Positions 1 to 13,474 of a stretch of 64,000 nucleotides of DNA are shown here, piece after piece (positions within the stretch are counted from its first letter, which is position 1; each line of letters starts with the position of its first letter). Source of the DNA: Rallus limicola (lineage: Eukaryota; Chordata; Aves; Gruiformes; Rallidae); the NCBI GenBank assembly GCA_022605955.1, contig JAKCOZ010000011.1, positions 9,243,990-9,307,989 on the forward strand. The letters run 5' to 3'. The position numbers and the translations under genes are program-made. Below the pieces are notes generated by a model, which saw only the letters and a list, made by a program, of their open reading frames with translations, was not told the origin of the DNA and did not search any database.

Positions 1-482
1 GCTCTAGATGACCTTGCTATGACCAGAGGGTTTTGACTAATGTGAGGCCCTTGTCAACATCAACTGATTCTTAATATATTAAGTATCTCAAAATAAGTTA
101 GAAGATATGAGCCATGACTGAGTATGAAAATACAAAAGAAGAAAAATGGGGGGGGGGGGACGTGGGGGGGAGTGTAGCAAAAGAACAATGATTCTTATTC
201 CCAGGGTTATCTGAGACATCAAAAGCCTTATCTCTGGAGGTATTTAACTCCTCTGATTGCAATTAGTGTTAATTAGATTCCTTAATACTATTAAGGCTCT
301 GGCCAAAGTAATCAGTGCAAGATTAGTTGATGTTACTTTCTTTAGTTTTATGGCAATATTTCTATCCCTTAAGGCATCTTTCCCTTTATTAATTGGTAGA
401 AGCAGTGCACCTCACCTTCCATCTTTCTTCATTCAATGCAGATGTCCCAGTGTCATGATTTACTGAGCCAGAGGAGGACGTA
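1..482. other. Intergenic stretch with G-rich tract
   Basis: I see no gene here. The stretch is AT-rich except for a run of 12 G at 148-159, followed after ACGT by 7 G at 164-170. The only sizeable open frame (257-466) is hydrophobic, has no recognisable domain and looks like chance. Confidence 0.6.
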
Positions 483-725
483 CCATCACAGAATCATAGA
501 AAGTGTATAGATTGGAAGAGACTTTGAAAGGTCATCTAGTGCAACCCTCTGCAGTAAGCAGGTACATCTTTATTACATCAGGTTCCTCGGAGCCACATCA
601 AGCCTGGCCTTGAGTCTTCAAGGGATGGGGCCTTCACTACCTCTCTGGGCAACCTGTTCCAGTGATCTACCACTCTTATATTGAAGAACTTAATCATATC
701 ACAAGATACTCTTAACCTGCAACTA
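483..725 (-). mobile_element. CR1 LINE 3' fragment
   Basis: On the minus strand this carries the usual CR1 3' end: the end of the RT ORF (the segment ending in the 'LPREVV.SPSLE' region), then the 3' UTR and a terminal octamer remnant (CACAGAATCATAGAA on the plus strand at about 485-499). It is strongly 5'-truncated and too diverged to encode anything. The 5' limit is vague because similarity fades at about 720-730. Confidence 0.8.
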
Positions 726-841
726 GACACTTTCCTGCTGGTGCAAAGAAGGTGGAGATGAGTTCAGTATGGCTTGTTATGAGAGGGGTGCTAACCTCTA
801 ACATGCCTCTGTAATTTAGGGGATTCAACTAATTTAGTCCT

Positions 842-1080
842 ATGTCCAATGATAGGACAAAGAGCAAGCTAGAGCATGGGAAGTTCTGTGTGAATATAAA
901 AAGAAACTTTTTTGTGAGAATGATAGAGCACTGGGAAAGGCTGCGCAGAGAGGTTGTGAAGTCTCCTCTGGAGACATTCAAAATGCAGATGGACACATTC
1001 CTGTGTGATTTAATCTATATGTGATCCTGCTTTGGTAGGGGGGGTAGACTAGATGATCTTTCTAACATTCTGTGTATTGC
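842..1080 (+). mobile_element. CR1 LINE 3' fragment, inverted relative to its neighbour
   Basis: This has the CR1 ORF2 C-terminus and 3' UTR on the plus strand. The 842-1024 frame translates into the tail region (RTKSKLEHGKF then LRREVVKSPLETF), followed by the 3' UTR hairpin region (CCTGCTTTGGTAGGGG near 1026-1041) and the TAGATGATCTTTC block. The terminal octamers are worn to TTCTGTGTATT. It faces the minus-strand CR1 piece at 483-725 head to head. Confidence 0.8.
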
Positions 1081-2247
1081 GAAAAATATAATCTTCTCAC
1101 CCCACGTATTTCAGAATTTAGAGATCAGTTTACCCAGAAAAAAAGAATACTCTGAAGATACTGAAATTAGTCCTTAGGAGAGTCACTAGACGTTCAACAA
1201 ACTAGAAGAAAGTAGAGTTTGTTTTTGGAGGATATGGGTCATGTTTATCACTGGTATGAATAGCACCTGATTCCACCACATTATTATTAAACACACTTAT
1301 GGTACTTTCATGAAACTAGAAGGAAAATTTTTTTCTGTGCAAGAGTGAATATAAACTTCATTTCCTCAGCACTACATGTGCTCTACTTCAATAAACTATA
1401 CTGCTATGACTACACAGCAAATACACAACTCTTACAAACAACAAAACATGCCACTCTATTAAAGGTATCAAATGCTTTATAATTTACTGACGTAAATCAG
1501 CAGATAGCACAGTGGAAGTGCAGTACATCACCTTGTGACATGGTTAGACTATGCACTGAATATCAGTACTGCAATGTTTTCTGAAAAGCTAATTTATCCA
1601 GACATGGCATGCTACAAACCAACCGAATGATATTGAATACAAAAGGGTAATTTGTATGTGTATTCAAGGCTAGAAACCAGCCTCATGATACGATTCTGCA
1701 TGTCTCAGCTGATAAAATATCAAGGCTTTTTCATTCACCTTTCCTCAACTCCTAGTTTTCCCCTCATTTAAAGGGCCAGTGTTTTATGCTTCCACATTTT
1801 TCCTTGATATTAAACATAATTTCTTATTATTAACCCCCTCAGTTTTTATCAGTTTGCTCTTCATTTATTATAAAATACAGTTCTCTTTCATATAATAAAA
1901 TGGTGAGCCGCTATAACCTCCAATCTTGTAGGTTACAACACTAGCTCTGTAAAGGAAGGGCTGTAATTCACACATGAATACAAATTCTTTCACAATATTT
2001 CTGTTATTTCAGGCAGTGCCATTACATTTTTAATTTCCGCCTTTCTAAATATGATTTCCTTGAGTTACCTTGTCAGAACACAGAAGTGGCTCCACTATCT
2101 TTTAAGGAAGCAAGTTTCCCTTCCATTCAATCTTTCTGATTTTCACAGTTCTCTCATCAGGCACAGTTTATGTCTGGGTGACTGCCTTGCCAATCAATGA
2201 CAGTTACCTTTGTGGCAAAACATGTGTCCATGTTTTGCTGGTCAAAC
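1081..2247. other. Intergenic stretch, nothing recognised
   Basis: AT-rich sequence without a usable open frame, repeat or RNA gene that I can recognise. Confidence 0.6.
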
Positions 2248-4213
2248 TAAAAGGCAAGATGGAACCACACAGGCAGTGGAAGCAGGGACAGGTATCCTGG
2301 GAAAAGTGCAGGGATGTTGCCTGGTTGTGTAGGGATGAGGTCAGAAAGGCCAAGGCGCACTTGGAGCTAAACTTGGTGAGGGATGCCAAGAAAAATAAGA
2401 AGGGCTTCTACAGGTATGTGAACCAGAAAAGGAAGGTTAAAGAAAGTGTACCCCTCATCCCCTCCAATAAGCAACAATGGAGAACTGGTGACAATATATG
2501 AGGAAAAGGCTGAGATTCTCAAAAACTTTTTTGCTTCAGTCTTCACTGGAGACCTCTCTCCTCACTGCTTTCAAATTGAGGGGTCTCAAGATGGGTATCA
2601 GGGAGACAGAGTCCATTCCACTGTAGGTGAAGATAAGGTTTGTGACCATCTGAGGAACTTGAACATAACAAGTCCATGGGACCTAATGAGAAGCATCTCA
2701 TAGTCTTGAAGGAACTACCTGGTGTACTTGTTGAGCCACTTTCCATGGTACTTGAAAAGTCATGGCTGTCAGGTGTAGTCCCTAGTGACATGAAGAGAGG
2801 AAACATCATGGAGATTTTTAAAAAGGGTAAGGAGGAGGACCCTGGGCACTACCACCCTGTCAGCATCACCTCTGTGCCTGGGAAGGTCATGGAACAGATC
2901 CTCCTAGAAGCTATGCTGAGGCACGTGGAGGACAGGGAGGTGATTCAAGACAGTCAGCATGATTTTACTAGGGGCAGGTCCCGCCTGACCAATCTAGTGG
3001 CTTTCTACAATGCAGTAACTGCATCGGTGGACAAGGGGAGAGCTATGAATGTAATCTATCTGCATTTCTGCAAGGCCTTTGACATGGTCCCACACAACAT
3101 CCTTCACTCTAAGTTGGAGAGATATGGATTTGATGGGTGGACCATTCAGTGAATAAGGAATTAGCTGGATGGTCGCATCCAGAGGGTGTTGGTCAATGGT
3201 TCCAAGTCCAGATGGAATATGGTGACAAGCAGAGCTCCTCAAGGGTCTGTGCTAGGACCAATGTTGTTTAATATCTTTATTAATGATATTGACAGTGGGA
3301 TGACAGTGCACCTTCAGCAAATCTGATGATGACACCAAGCTGAGTGGTGAAGTTAGTGTGCCGGAGAGACCAGACGCCATCCAGAAGGACCTGGACATGC
3401 TGGAGCAGTGAGCCCTGGTGAATCTCATGAGGTTCAACAAAACCAAGTGCAGGATCTAGTGCCTGCATCTAGGTCGGGACAGTCCCCAATATCCATACAG
3501 GTTAGGAGATGATGTGCTGGTAAGCAGACCTGAGGAAAAGGACTTGGGAGTACTTGTGGATGAGAGGCTGTGCATGAGCCACCAATGTGCATCTGCAGCC
3601 CAGAAGACCAACCACATTCTGGCCTGCATCACCAGAAGTGTGGCCAGGAGATTGAGAGAGATGATTCCGACCCTTTACTCTGCTCTGGTGAGACCTCACC
3701 TGGAGTACTGTGTCCAGTTGTGGAGCCCCCAACACAAGAAGGACAAGGACCTGTTTAAGCATGTCCAGGGAAGGGCCACAAAAAAGATCAAAGGGCTGGA
3801 CCACCTCTCCTATGAGGAGAAAGTTGGGCTTGTTTAGCTTGGAGAAGAGAAGGCTGCAAGGGTAACTTATGGTGGCCTTCCAATACCTGAAAGATGCCTG
3901 TAAGAAAGCTGGGGAAGAACAGTTCACGAGAACATGGAGCAGTAGGATGAGGGGTAGCAGTTTGAAACTAGAAAAGGGTAGATTTAAGTTAGATGTTAGG
4001 AAAAAAATTCTGCAATGTGAGGGTGGTAGATCATTGGAACAGGTTGCCCAGACATGTAGTGGAGGCCCCATTCCTAGAGATGTTCAAGGTCAGGCTTGAT
4101 GGGGCTCTGAGCAACCGGATGTAGTGAAGATGTCCCTGCTTAGTGAACAGGTGTTGAACTACATGACCTCTAAAGGTCCCTTCCAACCTTACACATTCTT
4201 TGATTCTATGATA
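2248..4213 (+). mobile_element. CR1 LINE, long but decayed copy (ORF2 remnant)
   Basis: A 5'-truncated CR1 about 2 kb long, from the linker after the endonuclease domain to the terminal octamers (TTTGATTCTATGATACC near 4199). Open pieces at 2178-2501, 2676-3152 and 3514-3837 together give the RT domain, but stops and frameshifts break it (for example TGA and TAG at 3151-3164). The segment matching the first catalytic RT motif reads [14 protein letters not shown], with His where the catalytic Asp belongs. The GSVLG and FADD regions are in different frames. This is a dead copy, clearly older than the element at 18.9-22.6 kb. Confidence 0.9.
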
Positions 4214-7200
4214 CCATATGCCCTATGTCCATCTGAGCATGGATTTCTTGTTAGACGTGTGGTTTGTTCAGATAGTATTACCAGATCACTAAGGCATATT
4301 GTTGCAAATGGTACAGAAGATGCAGTCCTGGTAAGGGAAACCCTGCAAGCCACAAGAAGGTTTCCATTATTTCCAAATTACATGTGATCTAGAAGAAGTG
4401 TGAGGTTAAAAAAAACCCTGGTACTGAAAGAAGATAAAGAAATCACCTCATCTGTTCTGCAGCCCCAATACAAGATTAATTGTCCTTGACTGTTCCTCAC
4501 AGATGTGCTCTTTAAAACACAGTCTCCCTAAAGTTGGTGACAGGACTCATACATTTTCTTTCCTTGCAGTTGAAGCTGAATGTCTATTGAACCAACTTAA
4601 ACTCATTACCCTTGCTGTAACCACAGGGGACATGAACAGTCTGGTCCTTTACTCTCTGCAGCTACTTTTTACATTATTATGTCTGCTCTCAGTCTTCTCT
4701 TCTATAAACTAAACTACCCCAATTGTTTCAAACTCTCCTCATCAGTCTTTCTTTCTAGATCACTGATAATTCCCAGTTGGTCTCCTTTAGCTTCTTTTGA
4801 AATTGATCCATGCTTTTTCTGAAATGTGCTTCAGAAAACGAAACACAGTGTGCTTGCTGAGACTGAGCACAGTGTGCAGCACTGAGGAAAATGAAAGAAC
4901 TATTTCATATCATACAAATTATATTGCTCTTTACACACCTTAGTAGAGTTGTGCGTCATTTTTTTCAACTTATTTTTTAGGCCTTTCCTTCAAATTCCTG
5001 AGAAAATTCTGATCCGGTTCTCCTGTATGCAGGGAAAGAAGTTACCGAGTCAGTACCTATTCTTTACTAAAAGATCTTGTCCCCTTAGTGGATGACAAGC
5101 TGAATGTAACACTGAGGTGTTATATGGTGCCTATACACATAAGTACGCTCTCCACTCCTGAAAAAACTGAGCAGCAGCAGACTCAGAAGAGGCCCCATCA
5201 GAATTTTGCACGATACAACATCCCCAACTAATAGAACTGCTTAAAGTGGTTGTATGGTTCTACAGACACACTTTACTATATGTGTATATAAGGTGCTGAT
5301 GTGTTGGCACTGCCCAGATCCATGCTGGCTAGTTTTTAAGCAAAACCTCATCGTTAGCAGTATATAATTTGATTGGTGTTTCAGTGAAGCATACACTGAA
5401 ACTGCTTCCATTTATCATCTAATTATTTCAAGGCAAATTTCATTGGCCCCATCTGACTGAAAGTTTTGAATCTCCATTTTTCTAATCTAGTTTAGTTCTG
5501 GGAAAAAAATTGGTCTAGGTTTCCTTTTCACTGTGACAGAGAACAGGCATTCTCATCAGTTTTGCATCACACTGGCATCCACACAATAGAAGGCTTTCAC
5601 AAACTTTAATATGACAAACATGGAGTAAATGTAGTCCTGCTTTGTTGGCTTTTTCATCAGGTTCAGGTTTGTTATAGCTGAGCTCTGGGATCATGCCAGA
5701 GCCATGAAGATATGTCTGCAGAATTTTAAGATCAGACCGATAAACTATGTCCAAAGTATCATTCTGGACTGGGCTCCCCTCTAGCTCTTCTCACAGTTTT
5801 TAATTGGTTCAGTGTGAAAACAAATTCAGTTTTGCCTCTACTAAAAAACAAATGAGCAAACAACCCAAAGCCACAAGCATAAAACACCCCTGTGATGCCT
5901 GTCACAAGGAAATACTGCTCAGTTCATGTAGTTAAAGTCAGAATAGGATTGAGGAAGTTTATTGATTTATTAACAGCATGTAATTAACTTGCAATCAGTG
6001 AACTATGTATTCAGGATCTGTATCAGCAAGACAATCAACAAACCACAATACTAGATACAGAATGTTAATGGACATCTACAAATTTCTAAACAACCTTCTA
6101 AAACAAGTCCTGAGAAGTTCTATTCCCACCTATATACGTGCAAACACATCCACATTGGCATGGCTACATGCACCCCTCAACACACACCTTACATGCTGTG
6201 TGGGTTACCAGTATCCCCCTATCTATAGGATGTAGTCCCTATATGCACCCCCCCTTCCATAGGAGATGTAGATACTCCAGCACTACATAGGATGGTCTTG
6301 CTCCCTGCCACCCCCAATGCACATGACTGGCAGAAATTCCCCTGGAGTTGTATGCCTACACCCACAGGTTCCCTGCTCACTGTTCTTCAAGGACGCATGC
6401 ATGTACCTGAGGTCCCTGCTTCCTAGCATACAGGCCATTCTTCAAGGAGCATTCTGGGGACACTCCTGTAGTTGTTAGCTTGGTTGGTGCTGGAAGAACA
6501 TCAGCACCTGTACTCAAAGTGAAAACCCATGAAGATAAGTAATCTTCTTTAATATGGAAAGAATTAATTAAGGGAACTTTCAGCTTCACTAGAACCTTCT
6601 CAACCTGACTAGCACTCCTGCTTTTGTGATATTATTTCTACGTTTATTGTTTTCTAGGCTTTCTAGTTTCAGCAATACAATTTCAGGAGGTGTGCTATCT
6701 GTAAATTCTGAGCTCTTTACTTTCACTCTGCTTATCTATTTTCTTTTTATTAATTTTTCCTTAGAGGTCCAACAACTTTACTAGCCAATTGCATGACATG
6801 ACATTGAGGGGTTTTTCTTCCTTTTAAGTCTATTTCATATTGGTATCCTCTTCCCCAACAGAACTTGGGTTAGAATTTTTGCCTACCAGGCATCAAAGAG
6901 ATACCTGCCTTTGTTTTGTTTTCTTTTTAAAATTTTGGTAATGCTATTATCTATATGAACAGTGATGCAGGGAATGTGGTCTTGGTTTAAGGCATTGCTT
7001 CACTTAATCTATTTTACAACTCTCAGTTTATGATCATCACACTCTGTATTTGACAGGAATAGTGTAGGATTACATGGAGAACCATCACACTAGAATTTAC
7101 TGTCAGTAAAAAACAAACAAAAAACATGTAAAAGAAGGAAAGTTATTTTGAGACCTACTGAGTGGTTGGCTTGTTCCAAGAGAGAGAAATCTCATAGATA

Positions 7201-7730
7201 CAAGTGTTTGAAGTAAAATGTTTGAAACTGCTCTAAAAGAGTATGTTAGAAAGGCTAGTACCCTGCTGACCATGTGTGACTGGAAGTAATCTTCTGAGAT
7301 TAAAGAAGTGAAGGGGTCTAAACCAATAAAGTGCTCAATGATTTCAATCCCCGCTTACATCATTAAAGTCAAGAAGGTCAGTTAAACTCAATATTTCACA
7401 AGTTCAGAAGAAAAATAATGCCATATATAAGGTTAGGCTATATAGCATTCTTTAAGACAAATTAAGAGCTTGGGTCTTTAGGCTTGGTGGTAAAGGAATA
7501 TGTTGGAGAAGATCTCTAACAAAAGCTTAGCTGGAGAGGCAAGTCATATCTATAATATTAGTACTTATTTGGATTATTATAGAAGCTATTGGGAAACAAA
7601 AATAAAACAAATTCACATAATCCTTAGGAATACAACTGAGTGGATACTTATAAAACAGCCTGCATAAATGTGTAGTAAGGATTAATCTTGAATATAAACA
7701 TTTTACACTGTAAATAACTGTACTGTTTTT
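4214..7730. other. Intergenic stretch, nothing recognised
   Basis: About 3.5 kb without a recognisable gene or repeat family. The short open frames (4124-4387, 4503-4712, 5515-5754, 6005-6235, 6377-6589) show no domain, no codon bias and no convincing splice context. The segment at 6120-6300 is unusually C-rich with repeated CACCCC and CATAGGA words, perhaps an unrecognised old repeat. Confidence 0.5.
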
Positions 7731-8050
7731 TGTTCAGATAGAGTTAGTTTTCTTTACAGCAGCTCATATGGGATTAAGTTTTGGATTTGTAATTAAAACA
7801 GTGTTGATAACACAGCAATGATTTAGTAATTGCTGAGCAGCATTAACATCGTGTCAAGGCTTTTTCCACTCTCACTCAAGTTTCACAGAAAGTTGTGAGG
7901 GGACACAACTGGAACAGCTGACCCCAACTGACCAAAGGGTTATCCTATAGCATATGACATTGTTGTCACCAATGCAGAAGTCAGGGAAAGAAGGAAGAAG
8001 GGAGGATGTTCAAAGTTATGACATTTTTCTTCTCAATTAACACATGATGA
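7731..8050 (+). mobile_element. Old ERVL-type LTR fragment
   Basis: This resembles the widespread avian ERVL solo LTR. It opens with a TGTTCAGATAGAGTTAG-like segment, then GTTGATAACACAGC, the AGCTGACCCCAACTGACCAAAGGG core and an AGGAAGAAGGG segment. The same core is readable in reverse in the LTR at 17.8-18.4 kb (GGTCAGCTGGGGTCAGC). It is diverged and the U5 end is missing or unreadable after about 8050. No internal retroviral sequence adjoins, so it is a solo LTR remnant. Confidence 0.7.
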
Positions 8051-9876
8051 ATCTCCAGAGGAATGTTCATTTAGTCATTTATACTCCTAACTTTTGCCTA
8101 CACTTCTACCAAAAAAAAACCCAAACAAACCCAGAGAGACTTGTACATTTAATCATTGTCTCAGGCAGAAGAGTTGTTTATTATAAAGGAGAATTCACAA
8201 CACCAAGCTTTCCTATTTTTTTCTTTCAAAAGCTGGAGACAATCATCCCTTCAATCAAACAACTTTTGGAGATGCTGCCCCTCTCCTTTCATCCAGTATT
8301 TCAGGTTAATGAAGCACTGAAGATGTGAAAGTTAATAATTACCTTTCTCTGATAGGGTACAAGTTCCCTTCTAAATGAAAATCCTAAACAATAAGTCATG
8401 ACTTAATTAGAAAGAAGAAAAAGTAATAGGGAAACTGTTCCTACTTGAGAAGCTGTTTCCTTTCATCTCTGAACTCTACATTCTTTCAGAAAAGAGGAAG
8501 TAAGTGAGCTCTTTGTGACTGGGAACAAAACTATTCTTCCATTAATAAAGGAAGGAGGACAGCAATCTTTCAGGACCATTGTTTGTGTATTTAACAGAAA
8601 TCAGTCAACAAGTAAATTAGCTAACTGCCATTTTAGAAAATGGATTAGCATCCAAGACTCCAAACTCAAAGTTGAATCATGCCACAGCTATGTCATTAAA
8701 CTTGCAATAGTAGGAAATGATACTTGTTCTTCTTTGCCCCTTGCATAGCTAATTCTTCAGTACAGAGAAGAATCTTCCAAGAAAGAATGAGAGACCAAAC
8801 CCATCCCTGCTTCTTGGCTTGAATATGTATGATAATTTTTTGAGTTATAAATCTCAAACTCTTCAGGCAAGCAAGTCCACATTTTCAGTGACTCCTTTAA
8901 TTCCTAAGTGCACAGCTGAAGTACCAGGGAAGCAACAGTCTGAAACACCGCTCCCTTCCCTTCCTTTCCCTTTCCTTTTCCCCTTTTCTTGACTTTCTCC
9001 TTACTATCAGGATTTGAGTACATCTGCATATTGGGTGAAAACTACAGTGCTAAAAAAGTTTTGCAAACTACAGTATCAAGAAAATGCGTGACATGACTTT
9101 TAGAAAATTGACTTAATGGATAGAACTTGGTGTTTAAAGTCTTTTATGTTTCTATATTCTTTCTATTTTTTCTATATTCTTTGCAGAAGGTTCATAAAGA
9201 ATACTTAAAGTACCGACAATTGATCTCAAATTTTCTTCAAACTATAGCCAGGACTTTTTCCACTAGGCCATTTTTTCCATTTTAATTATTGAATTATTGT
9301 TGAACCTAGACATAGTTAGACCAAATATAAATTAATTCAGTATGCTCAAGTTCTGGTCCCAAGTTTAAGTTAATCACTCTATCAAATCATATATGTTTTT
9401 GTAAAATAATTTCATATGATTTGCCTAATAAGAAAACCCCAGAAAGATAAAAGAAACAGAAGACCGAACATTTAGCTCAGACTAGTTTAGTATATACTTT
9501 TCCTTCGGGGGTAAGAATAAAATAATTGTAAAATAGTGTTTATAATTACCACATTGGATAAAGGTCAAATAAAAGCCAAGCTTTATTATAACAGCTTCAT
9601 TTCAGAAATTAAAGCGAAATCAATACAATTCATTAATAGTGATTTAGGGCTCTGGATCTCTCCGGGGTACTTACAGGATCCCCATTAACACAGTATCTGA
9701 GCACTCACTAATCTTTAATGTATTTATCCTCCCAACACTGCTGCAAGCAAGGTTTCTAATCCTTATTTCATTTTGCATTGGAGCATATCCCAAAAAGGGT
9801 TGGGAATTGTAAATGAAGGAGAAAAAATTAATCATCCCTTGTCCTAGGACACTGTGTCATTAGTAAATCATTGAAT
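8051..9876. other. Intergenic stretch with pyrimidine-rich tracts
   Basis: No gene recognised. It holds a polypyrimidine tract at about 8947-8990 (CCCTTCC/CCTTTTCC words) and a short tandem of TTTCTATATTC at 9149-9182. Confidence 0.5.
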
Positions 9877-10070
9877 CATATAATGATAGAATAAAACATG
9901 TTGGAAGAAGCCTCAAGAGGTCTCTAGTCCAATGTCCTGTTCAAAACAGGGTCATCTTTGAGATCACACTAGGTTATTCGGGGATTTATACAGTTGGATC
10001 TTGAAAATCTTCAATGACAGACACCACACTGCATCTCTTGGCATCCTGTACCAAAGCCTGAGTTTCCTAA
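9877..10070 (-). mobile_element. CR1 LINE 3' fragment, old
   Basis: The minus-strand CR1 3' end is recognisable from ATTGAATCATATAATGATAG (degenerate octamers), the AGTCCAATGTCCTG block of the 3' UTR, and a worn ORF2 tail up to about 10065. It is heavily diverged and 5'-truncated. Confidence 0.65.
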
Positions 10071-13000
10071 TGCATCAAAAAATATACCAGTACTAGGTTT
10101 AGGGATTTTAAGAGCTGAGGGCGTTGTGAATAACATTGCATATTCTGTACAAGTTCTCTGAAATGTTTTTCTCTTGGGGAATATGGCTAAACCTTACCTA
10201 TATAATTGCATGGAGATTCAGTAAGAGAGGCTGAGATTGACTTTAAAACTGAAATTAGAATTACTCATGCAGAAAGTTCAGGTCCCCAGCTTGAGATGTA
10301 AAAGGATCATTTTTAGCTGTATAGGTGCTACTGTGGTTAGGGTTCCACTAAACCCAGTGAGAAGTTGACAAGCAAATATCTCAGACACTTTGGGATCTAC
10401 ACCTATCCTGTGTCATTCTGCTCCTGACTTGCTTAAGTTAGAGATACAGCTTTCTGACTTCTCCCAATACCTTTTACAGGCACTTTTGTTACCTCAGTCC
10501 TGGCCTCATTGCTGAAAGATGAAAATTACATGGGGAAATTACAATCTCCAAAACTCATACATCATAACATTTACCAGAGCAAGGCTCACCTTTGTGCCAA
10601 AATGATTTGACTTTGGGGAAGAACACTGCCCACTGAAGCTAGTTTGAAGAGAATGCTGTGCTGTTCAGAAGCTCACATTTGGAGGTATAACTATTTGGAA
10701 GTTTGACTAAGAAAAGCCAGTTTTGCCTTATCGCGGAGACAAAGAACCAATTTCCCCTTGCAACCTCAAGAAATGTGCACAATTGGGAAGGTGGTCAGGA
10801 TTTATGAGAATGACTTATACTGATGTGTTTGCATTTTTCAGAGCTATTACAAAGCAAAATGGAATGAAAACATCTTAGAAATTAGGAGAAGATTTAGATT
10901 TCAAAACGTATCTCTAAACATATGCCCTAACATTTTGAGGTTTAGTTTTGCTTTTTTGTGTTGTTTGGGGTTTTTTTTTAGGTATTAAAACACAGAATTC
11001 GTGGTTCAAGAGCCAGTCTTGTAATTTGTGTAGAACTAAGCAAAACTCTGATAAGATGCCAAACTGTGATTGGTATCTAGAATGAAAAATGTCCAAAGAT
11101 ACTCTTGAAACTAAACCTTGAAAAATGCAATTAGAATTTGTTAAGGCAAAGAAATCACTCAGATCAAATTAAAGCTTAAATCTGATGAAGGAAGGTACAG
11201 TTGCAGTCCAATGAAAAAGACAAGAGTAGCACCTATTTTGGCAAATAAGGTAATACGTGCTTTAGTTAAAAAAGGGTCAGGAACTGAACTGGTTTTTAGC
11301 AAACACTAGGATATGCAAGAAAAAGCAGTGTGTACATAGTGTGGACTAAGAGCATGACTGTACTACTTTTAGGTCCAAGGATTTCTTTATACAAGAATGA
11401 ATTATATCTAAAAATGGATGCAATAGTAATCATTGGATAAAGAGAGAATTTACCAACTTTAAGATACACAGGTTCATAAGCCAGTATGTCACTGAAATTG
11501 TAATAGCAGCCCAGAAATATATAATGTAAATAAATAATAATAATAATCAGAAGAGGAAAAAAGCCCACAAAAAACATCAACATTAAGAGGTGAAAAAAAT
11601 TTAAAAAACAAAAAAGTATTGAAAGCAGTGAGCATTTACCAAGAAGGTAAACAATAGGTTTGGGTAAATAATAAGCTTGACAAAAAAACCCAGAACAATT
11701 CAGAATTGCATCAAGAGCAAAAGCACTCAGTACACAGGTAAACATGTGTCAATTCTTTTGTGTTTTTGAGAAGTACACTTGTTGCAGGGGCAAAACACTG
11801 GAAATAATAAAAGAAAAGATTTGATGACATCTTCTAATACAGAAAAGCTATCAGAAGCATATGTTCACAGACCCGTATTTTGGGACCATTTATATTTCAG
11901 GACCATTTATATTTCCTTCAGAAGTAGTTTTATATTTCAGAAGAACATAGGTATAGTTTGTGAGGAAGAAGTGTTGGACATCTATCCCAATAAAATTGGC
12001 CAAAATTTGGAACTGAGCAGATGATAGATGACTATCAGATTTTGGCTACTGACCAGAAAAGGGACTAGCCCAGCTGCCCCAGATTTCCAATAAAACATGC
12101 TAAGTATCAGCCACAGTTGCTGCTTGAAATAGAGGTATTATCTGTGTCATCTATGAGACCACCTTACTTACGACTGCTCACTCACACAGCAATTCTCAGC
12201 AAGGCTTGCCTGTTAAGAGCTCAGTTCCTAAACCATAGCCTTGGAGTTGAAAAAACCCCAGATTTCTCTCAGAGAAAGGTTTTCTTGCTAGAATAAAAAC
12301 ACTCAAAGGAGAGATAAATAGATCCATGATGGTTTCTGTAAGAGGAATAAACACAGAGAAAATCTAATGGATCTTTATCAACCCTTGAAATTTAAAACAG
12401 AATAATCCCTGATGCAGGAAGCAAAGATGGATGATCCCAAACTAATTTCTCTTCCCACATTTGCATATATTTGATACCCTTTTGACCAGAGTGTTTTTCA
12501 GAAGGTCACAGAGATTTTTTTCTGCAGACAATATGTTGCACAGAAATGCAATAATTTTTTGATGATACAGAGGATAGTAAGATCAAGACAGATGATGTTT
12601 TGCAGAGGTAGAGGATGAAAAGCAGTAGAAGAGCCTGACCAAAGGTTCCTGTCAGCTCTGATGGGGTCAAACTTGCTGGACTAGCACAAAACAGTAAAAA
12701 ATGTAACATGTGAAATACACCTTGGAGAGATGTTGACACCACAAGGTGCACATAGAGATCATAGGTAAAGTGCCCAGTAGGCAATGGAAGGATGCAAAGA
12801 CTCTCTGAAATTGCAAACAACCATAAAACAAAATGCTTGCTTTATAGCAGGACTCTGCACAAAATATCCAGGGGATACAGGATTCAGGTCTAAATGCAGT
12901 GTCTGGGAAGGACAGTAAAGGAGTTGATTAATAAATCGACAGTCATGAAAGACCATGAAGTCTGTTGTGTCCAGAGACTCCTCTGAGAAGAAAACTGAGA

Positions 13001-13474
13001 TCACCTTTTTACATCAATACAGCCAAAATTGGAAAGAAATGCCTTGTGTATCTTTACTGAAACAGGATACCCCAATTCTGAAGTAGCAAAGAACTATTTA
13101 GCTTTAGTTTATGAACAGAAAATTATTTATTTATGATAGATCAGAGGCAGATGAAGCTGGCCACGAAATACTATTGATTTGGGGAAAATGACAGAGAAAA
13201 TAGCCTTTGATTATGACTGTAAGAAGTTAATCAGTTGATTGATCTATAATATATATTATATAGCATATAAATATGTTGTATACTGTATAAATATGTGTGT
13301 GTGCAATAGATAGAGAAGGGGTGTTTCTTACTTTTGAAGGTAAATATGCATAGAGCACTTGTATGTATATACACACATACACGCTTTAATTGTAAATATA
13401 CATATATAATCTAATATATATTTATATTCACACACACATGCAAGCACAATCACACACAGAGTCATAGATATCAT
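10071..13474. other. Intergenic stretch with microsatellites
   Basis: No gene recognised. It includes a (TAA)n run near 11527-11547, a 17-bp tandem duplication at 11883-11916, and AT- and CA-rich microsatellite DNA at 13250-13460 (TATATA, GTGTGTG and CACACA blocks). The 149-codon minus-strand frame at 11296-11745 is an AT-driven hydrophobic translation with no domain, so I do not call it a gene. Confidence 0.5.

Noticed and set aside
3502..4071. 189-codon minus-strand open frame
   Set aside because: Antisense of the decayed CR1 at 2.25-4.21 kb; no domain.
11296..11745. 149-codon hydrophobic minus-strand frame
   Set aside because: The hydrophobicity comes from A- and TAA-rich plus-strand sequence (runs of Ile, Phe, Leu). 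No domain, and no promoter or splice context.
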